This document shows positions 6,991 to 9,159 of a stretch of 9,159 nt of DNA, piece after piece; position 1 is the stretch's first letter, and every line of letters starts with the position of its first letter. The DNA is taken from the NCBI GenBank assembly GCA_030616125.1, contig JAUWXZ010000022.1, positions 1-9,159 on the forward strand, given 5' to 3'. Position numbers and translations under genes: made by a program. The notes beneath the pieces are model-generated. The model did not search any database and was not told the DNA's origin. It worked only from the letters and a program-made list of their open reading frames with translations. The DNA comes from Candidatus Aenigmatarchaeota archaeon (GTDB lineage Archaea; Aenigmatarchaeota; Aenigmatarchaeia; CG10238-14; SCSR01).

Positions 6991-7065
6991 ATGTGGGAAT
7001 GGAGTCTAGTTATAATAATAATAATATTGGGCCTTGCCTACTACTTCTATAAAAAAAAGAAGTAG
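6991..7065 (+). CDS. 24-residue single-pass membrane microprotein
   Basis: A very short but convincing gene: ATG 6991, stop TAG 7063-7065, preceded by an ideal Shine-Dalgarno. The product is an acidic/aromatic tip (MWEWS), a hydrophobic helix of about 15 residues (LVIIIIILGLAYYFY, five consecutive Ile) and a tail of four Lys. The positive-inside rule puts the C-terminus in the cytoplasm and the tip outside. It follows the MacB-type permease by 41 nt on the same strand and is probably the last gene of that operon. Small single-helix proteins often sit beside and modulate transporters, which makes a regulatory or stabilising subunit plausible, but this is inference from context only. I do not recognise a family. 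The last codons and stop are also part of an 8-bp inverted repeat. Confidence 0.72.
   Translation: MWEWSLVIIIIILGLAYYFYKKKK
7041..7065 (+). repeat. 8-bp perfect inverted repeat at the microprotein 3' end
   Basis: CTACTTCT (7041-7048) and AGAAGTAG (7058-7065) are exact reverse complements separated by 9 nt of mostly A. The RNA would form a hairpin that includes the Lys codons and the stop codon. No U-run follows directly on the plus strand. It may protect the 3' end of the operon mRNA or take part in termination; on the minus strand the loop would be U-rich, so it could also act on the eS17 transcript coming from the right. Confidence 0.55.
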
Positions 7066-7098
7066 TGTAAAATTGTAAACAGGTTAAATATTAAATTG

Positions 7099-7126
7099 TT
7101 TTGTTTAAATTTTTTCTTGTTTTTTT
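7099..7126 (+). terminator. T-rich terminator after the ABC operon
   Basis: The plus strand holds a cluster of T-runs (TTTTG, TTT, six T at 7110-7115, seven T at 7120-7126) between the microprotein and the convergent eS17 gene. Archaeal RNA polymerase terminates on such U-tracts without a hairpin, so this is a reasonable end for the ABC operon transcript. The same bases on the minus strand appear to have encoded the lost basic tail of eS17. Confidence 0.5.
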
Positions 7127-7127
7127 A

Positions 7128-7173
7128 ACTTTGTTAAATATCCAGCAACAACTTTGTTAAATATCCAGCAACA
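7128..7173. repeat. Perfect 23-bp tandem duplication at the 3' end of the eS17 gene
   Basis: Bases 7128-7150 and 7151-7173 are identical (unit begins ACTTTGTTAAATATCC), and one matching base extends on each side. The unit length is not a multiple of three. The second copy is therefore read in another frame by the minus-strand eS17 gene and introduces a new TAA stop. Confidence 0.95.
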
Positions 7174-7319
7174 ATATTCCTCAATTTTTTAGATTTCATA
7201 TCCACCAGTTGTTTAACAATTTCTTTATTTTTCGAAAAATCTGTTGTAAACTTATCAGAATGTTTTTCAAACAAATATTTGGCTATGGACTTAACAAAAG
7301 AAGTCTTAATTCTTCCCAT
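7134..7319 (-). CDS. rps17e: Small-subunit ribosomal protein eS17
   Basis: A 61-residue protein recognisable as archaeal/eukaryotic ribosomal protein eS17, a component of the 30S head that has no bacterial counterpart. Diagnostic stretches are the MGRIKTSFVK start, DKFTTDFSKNK (residues 21-31) and the C-terminal SKKLRNIVAGYLTK (43-56). Length is within the usual 60-70. The start is the ATG at 7319-7317, forced by the conserved MGRI. The end is odd: after AGYLTK the protein reads LLLDI and stops, because a 23-bp tandem duplication shifts the frame. Without the duplication, translation would continue as LKKQEKI to a TAA at 7107-7105, a basic tail that suits an rRNA-binding protein better. The conserved core is untouched, so the protein is probably functional. 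It lies 124 nt downstream of the splicing endonuclease gene on the same strand and converges on the ABC operon. Confidence 0.92.
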   Translation of the reverse strand: MGRIKTSFVKSIAKYLFEKHSDKFTTDFSKNKEIVKQLVDMKSKKLRNIVAGYLTKLLLDI

Positions 7320-7363
7320 GAAATCACTTTGTCATCAATAATAAAATTGTTTTCACAACTTGA

Positions 7364-7462
7364 AAAAAAACAATAGACCCGAAAATTAAGGATAAGAAGA
7401 TTGTTGCAAGCAGAGTACCAAGACAAACAGTTTATTTAGAAAATCATGGAGTAAGACGTTGA
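7364..7462 (+). other. Orphan coding-like fragment without a start codon
   Basis: Between the eS17 and endonuclease genes the plus strand carries an open stretch after an in-frame TGA (7361-7363) that reads TIDPKIKDKKIVASRVPRQT, then VYLENHGVRR and a TGA at 7460-7462. The codon use and composition look like those of genes nearby, but there is no ATG, GTG or TTG in the frame, and its last 19 bases lie antisense to the end of the endonuclease gene. It could be the remnant of a lost gene, a frame broken at the run of eight A (7363-7370), or chance. I do not recognise the sequence. Nothing else was identified in this 124-nt gap. Confidence 0.25.
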
Positions 7463-8010
7463 ATTATATAATATGTTGGCGATCCTTCTTTATCCAACAC
7501 AGCCCAAACGAAAGTTGCTCTTATGTTATGTGCCAATCGCACAGCACGAGACATTTCTGGCAAAGAAAATGCCGATTCTTCAGGGACACAATGCACAACA
7601 AACTTCGTATGTTCATGGGCAGCCTTAGGTCCACGTTTTAATTTGACCCCACGCTCATAAACCCTAAAATGAGCGCCAAATTTGAAACCTGTTTTTACCA
7701 AGTAGCCTCTTTCTCTCAAATCCCGAAAAACAATAAATTGAGAGTGAAATTGATTTACATTTTGTGTTCCAATTTCCATTAACTTTTTAAAATTGATTTT
7801 TTTCTTTTTCCCTTTTTCTCTAACAAAAACTTTTATTTTTTCCTTTTCCAATAAATAAGCTGCTTCAATTAATTCTAATTCTAACCTATTTGGCTTTTCT
7901 TCTGGCAAAGGCTTTCCAAACCCAGACTCATCGTATAAAGCTACTGTTTCTGAACCCCAAATTATTATCCTATTTTCTAATGATTCTCCTTCCCAAACTT
8001 TTTCTGGCAT
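7444..8010 (-). CDS. endA: tRNA-splicing endonuclease, catalytic Lys position replaced
   Basis: EndA cuts the two strands of the bulge-helix-bulge at tRNA exon-intron borders. This 188-residue protein has the length and layout of the one-unit archaeal subunit: an N-terminal mixed domain (1-80), then the catalytic domain with FRDLRERGYLVKTGFKFG and FRVYERG (catalytic Tyr118), EHTKFVVHCVPE (catalytic His134) and the C-terminal VWAVLDKEG...YYIIQRLTP strand pair. In homologs the third catalytic residue is the Lys in an 'R-K-K/R' element just before that strand; here the element reads HNIRATFVWAV, so Ala165 and Thr166 stand in its place. The start is taken at the ATG 8010, because a TATA box is centred 27 nt upstream; a GTG at 8019 is less likely. 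The nearest upstream gene is an intron-containing tRNA-Phe. It may be one half of a heterotetramer whose partner is elsewhere, or a low-activity variant. Confidence 0.92.
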   Translation of the reverse strand: MPEKVWEGESLENRIIIWGSETVALYDESGFGKPLPEEKPNRLELELIEAAYLLEKEKIKVFVREKGKKKKINFKKLMEIGTQNVNQFHSQFIVFRDLRERGYLVKTGFKFGAHFRVYERGVKLKRGPKAAHEHTKFVVHCVPEESAFSLPEMSRAVRLAHNIRATFVWAVLDKEGSPTYYIIQRLTP

Positions 8011-8033
8011 GCTAAACACTAATAATTTATTTA

Positions 8034-8041
8034 TATTTAAA
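8034..8041 (-). promoter_or_regulatory. TATA box of the splicing endonuclease gene
   Basis: On the minus strand the sequence is TTTAAATATAAATA, a very good archaeal A-box. Its TTTAAATA core is centred about 27 nt before the ATG at 8010. No Shine-Dalgarno is present, so the mRNA is probably leaderless, which also settles the start codon in favour of the ATG over the upstream GTG. Confidence 0.65.
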
Positions 8042-8054
8042 CTTTAAAGAAAAG

Positions 8055-8146
8055 TGGGACGAGTGGGATTTGAACCCACGACACATCGGTCTTCAGCTTC
8101 AACGACATAATGTCTCGATTGCTCTCCCAGGCTGAGCTATCGTCCC
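8055..8146 (-). tRNA. trnF: tRNA-Phe (anticodon GAA) with an 18-nt intron
   Basis: Ninety-two bases on the minus strand fold into a complete tRNA. The acceptor stem is GGGACGA/TCGTCCC with discriminator A. The D arm is GCTC-AGCCTGGGA-GAGC, the T arm is GTGGG-TTCAAAT-CCCAC, and the variable loop is GTGTC. The anticodon loop is CTGAAGA (GAA at 8094-8092), with G at position 37, the base that Trm5 and the wyosine pathway modify in tRNA-Phe. The anticodon stem closes only if 18 bases between positions 30 and 31 are removed, giving ATCGG/CCGAT; the mature tRNA is then 74 nt. The 3' CCA is not encoded. A TATA-like box lies about 31 nt upstream inside the end of the glycosyltransferase gene. The only other anticodon reading, CAT inside the intron, leaves no proper stem. 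Confidence 0.95.
8098..8115 (-). other. tRNA-Phe intron with bulge-helix-bulge borders at position 30/31
   Basis: The intron AGACATTATGTCGTTGAA folds with its exons into a strict bulge-helix-bulge. Exon bases CAAT (positions 25-28) pair with intron GTTG (C-G, A-U, A-U, U-G) as the 4-bp central helix. The 5' bulge is CG|A and the 3' bulge is AA|G, each cut between second and third base. The inner helix is GACA/TGTC with a UUA loop. The outer helix has only two pairs before a mismatch. The usual site for tRNA introns is 37/38, so this one is non-canonical. Only this border choice gives a G31-C39 pair. Confidence 0.85.
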
Positions 8147-8154
8147 GCAATTAA

Positions 8155-8832
8155 TTATTTAATTCCTAATCGATATTTAAATCCTTCTTTAATAATAAAA
8201 ATTAAAACACAAAACTCAACTCTAATTCCTCTAAAAATTTCACTTATTTTTTTATAATTAACTTTTACAGGAACTTGCTCAATTCTCAAATTATTTTTTA
8301 ATGCCTCGATAAAAAGAGAATTCTCAATTATATAGCCACCATGAATATTTTTAATTTTTTCAACTGCTTTTCTTGTTAAAGCCATGAATCCACAATTTGT
8401 ATCTTTAAACTTTGTTCCAAAAAGTAAGTTAAAAAAACCTTTCCAAACACAATTCCCCAGTTTATGTCTGAATGGTAATTCTTTCAAATTTCTATAACCA
8501 GTAACAAAATCTGCTCCTTGTTGTAATGGTTTAATTAATTTAATGGATTCTTCTGGAGGATATTGCATATCAGCATCAATAATTACAATATATTTAGCGT
8601 CTTTACATTTCTGAAGAATATATTTAAAACCAGTCTTTAATGCTTCTCCCTTTCCCTTATTTTTTTCATGCTTTAAAACTATCACTCTTCTTTTCTTAGC
8701 AAGTTCATTTGTCCTATCAGTAGAACCATCATCGACTACTATCGGAACAATTTTAATCTTTTTAAGTCTGGAGATAATTTCTTGTATGTTCTCTTCCTCG
8801 TTATATGCAGGAATTAAACCACAGACTTTCAT
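8155..8832 (-). CDS. Family 2 glycosyltransferase, dolichyl-phosphate mannose/glucose synthase-like
   Basis: A 225-residue GT-A fold glycosyltransferase, probably transferring a sugar from a nucleotide donor to a polyprenyl phosphate at the inner membrane face, for protein glycosylation or envelope glycans. Visible motifs are IPAYNEEENI (7-16), VVDDGSTD (32-39, nucleotide-binding Asp34/35), DADMQYPPE (86-94, the metal-binding DXD) and DTNCGFMALTR (144-154), with ENSLFIEALKN (170-180) in the acceptor region. It lacks the extra C-terminal membrane domains of some relatives; a hydrophobic stretch near 207-214 may touch the membrane. The start is the ATG at 8832, because the first conserved strand (KVCGLIPAYNEE) follows directly and a TATA box lies about 25 nt upstream; a TTG at 8853 would overlap that box. 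The donor and acceptor cannot be fixed from sequence. Confidence 0.88.
   Translation of the reverse strand: MKVCGLIPAYNEEENIQEIISRLKKIKIVPIVVDDGSTDRTNELAKKRRVIVLKHEKNKGKGEALKTGFKYILQKCKDAKYIVIIDADMQYPPEESIKLIKPLQQGADFVTGYRNLKELPFRHKLGNCVWKGFFNLLFGTKFKDTNCGFMALTRKAVEKIKNIHGGYIIENSLFIEALKNNLRIEQVPVKVNYKKISEIFRGIRVEFCVLIFIIKEGFKYRLGIK
8174..8181 (-). promoter_or_regulatory. Likely TATA box of the tRNA-Phe gene
   Basis: TTTAAATA on the minus strand is centred about 31 nt before the first base of the tRNA and lies within the last codons of the glycosyltransferase gene. This position would give a pre-tRNA with a 5' leader of a few bases, to be removed by RNase P or by trimming. The tRNA could also be reached by read-through from the glycosyltransferase. 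Confidence 0.5.
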
Positions 8833-8853
8833 AAAAATTAAATAACTTCTCAA

Positions 8854-8859
8854 TTTAAA
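8854..8859. promoter_or_regulatory. Palindromic TATA box shared by the glycosyltransferase and TYW1 genes
   Basis: TTTAAA lies exactly midway between the ATG of the glycosyltransferase (8832, minus) and the TTG of TYW1 (8881, plus), 24.5 nt from each. Being self-complementary, it can bind TBP for either direction. Neither start has a Shine-Dalgarno, which fits leaderless transcripts on both sides. Confidence 0.5.
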
Positions 8860-8880
8860 GAATTGTTATTAGATGATAAG

Positions 8881-9159
8881 TTGATACCAATTAAAACCAG
8901 ACTCGATTTAGAAAAACAACAATATAGAATAGTTGGTAATCATTCAGCTGTAAAAATTTGTCACTGGACAAAAGAGGGTTTGGTTTCTGACAGAGTTTGT
9001 TTTAAACAAAAGTGGTATAACATTAGATCACATCGCTGTCTTCAATGTAGTACTTGGCTGGCTTGCCTCAATAAATGTATTTATTGCTGGAGAAGTGTCA
9101 GACCTTTTAGAAAAACAACTCCTATAGATGAACCGTCAGAGTTGATAGATGAAATGATA
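8881..9159 (+). CDS. taw1: TYW1/Taw1 radical SAM 4-demethylwyosine synthase, N-terminal part
   Basis: The first 93 codons of a gene that continues past the window end. TYW1 condenses N1-methylguanosine-37 of tRNA-Phe with pyruvate carbons to form the tricyclic imG-14 base. Family stretches are plain: YRIVGNHSAVKICHWTK (15-31), VCFKQKWYNI (39-48), SHRCLQ (50-55) and CLNKCIYCWR (62-71). Cys62, Cys66 and Cys69 form the CX3CX2C motif binding the SAM cluster. Cys27, Cys40 and Cys53 match the three ligands of the second iron-sulfur cluster. One extra Cys (56) stands where homologs usually have Met. The TTG start at 8881 puts these cysteines within one residue of the numbering I recall for the M. 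jannaschii enzyme and lies 24.5 nt from a TATA box; a TTG at 8863 is possible. Its substrate tRNA is encoded about 735 nt away. Confidence 0.92.
   Translation, partial: MIPIKTRLDLEKQQYRIVGNHSAVKICHWTKEGLVSDRVCFKQKWYNIRSHRCLQCSTWLACLNKCIYCWRSVRPFRKTTPIDEPSELIDEMI

Noticed and set aside
7012..7026. ATA repeated five times as a possible microsatellite
   Set aside because: It encodes the five Ile of the microprotein's membrane helix in a genome that uses ATA freely, so coding explains it.
7459..7641. Plus-strand 60-codon open frame overlapping the endonuclease gene
   Set aside because: It is antisense to the conserved catalytic domain of EndA and has no Shine-Dalgarno or TATA box in register.
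8098..8115. tRNA read with anticodon CAT (Met or Ile2) in the GACATTA loop, or with a canonical 37/38 intron
   Set aside because: Neither gives a five-pair anticodon stem with a seven-base loop and a normal variable loop; only the 30/31 intron with GAA does, and it also yields a correct bulge-helix-bulge.
1..9159. CRISPR array, insertion sequence, phage gene or rRNA
   Set aside because: No regularly spaced direct repeats, transposase, terminal inverted repeats, phage genes or rRNA-like sequence were seen on either strand.

Overview
The window comes from an AT-rich, gene-dense archaeal genome, most likely a small-genome DPANN lineage (Woesearchaeota/Pacearchaeota-like; the lineage is inference). 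The archaeal signs are a Pelota-type mRNA surveillance factor, ribosomal protein eS17, a tRNA with a bulge-helix-bulge intron, a TYW1/Taw1 wyosine enzyme, class III (pilin-like) signal peptides, a DUF63 membrane protein, and TTTAAATA-like boxes about 25 nt upstream of start codons, which implies leaderless mRNAs.

Left part (1-3118): a cell-surface group. It holds a truncated lipoprotein gene, a class-III-signal beta-rich secreted protein (both minus strand), a divergent DUF63 polytopic membrane protein, and a second long beta-rich protein with a pilin-like N-terminus. The last two converge and overlap by 4 nt.

Middle (3160-7065): a Pelota homolog that lacks the whole central domain, then a tightly coupled operon. 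The operon is an ABC ATPase (LolD/MacB-like), a three-repeat CARDB/NEW3-like secreted protein anchored by a C-terminal helix, and a MacB/FtsX-type permease, joined by ATGA and GTGA overlaps. The CARDB-type protein sits where a MacA-like adaptor would be expected. A 24-residue single-pass membrane microprotein with a textbook Shine-Dalgarno follows.

Right part (7128-9159): mostly translation and tRNA maturation. It holds eS17, whose 3' end has been rewritten by a perfect 23-bp tandem duplication; a tRNA-splicing endonuclease that keeps the catalytic Tyr and His but has Ala/Thr where the catalytic Lys should be; a tRNA-Phe(GAA) gene with an 18-nt intron in the anticodon stem (between 30 and 31) that folds into a strict bulge-helix-bulge; a DPM1-like glycosyltransferase; and, divergent from it, the start of TYW1, the enzyme that acts on G37 of tRNA-Phe. 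Substrate tRNA, splicing enzyme and wyosine enzyme therefore lie within about 1.7 kb.

The strongest points for a second look are the two-domain Pelota, the Lys-less EndA beside a non-canonical tRNA intron, the eS17 duplication, and the microprotein. No CRISPR array, insertion sequence, rRNA or replication origin was seen, and no gap between genes exceeds 300 bases.
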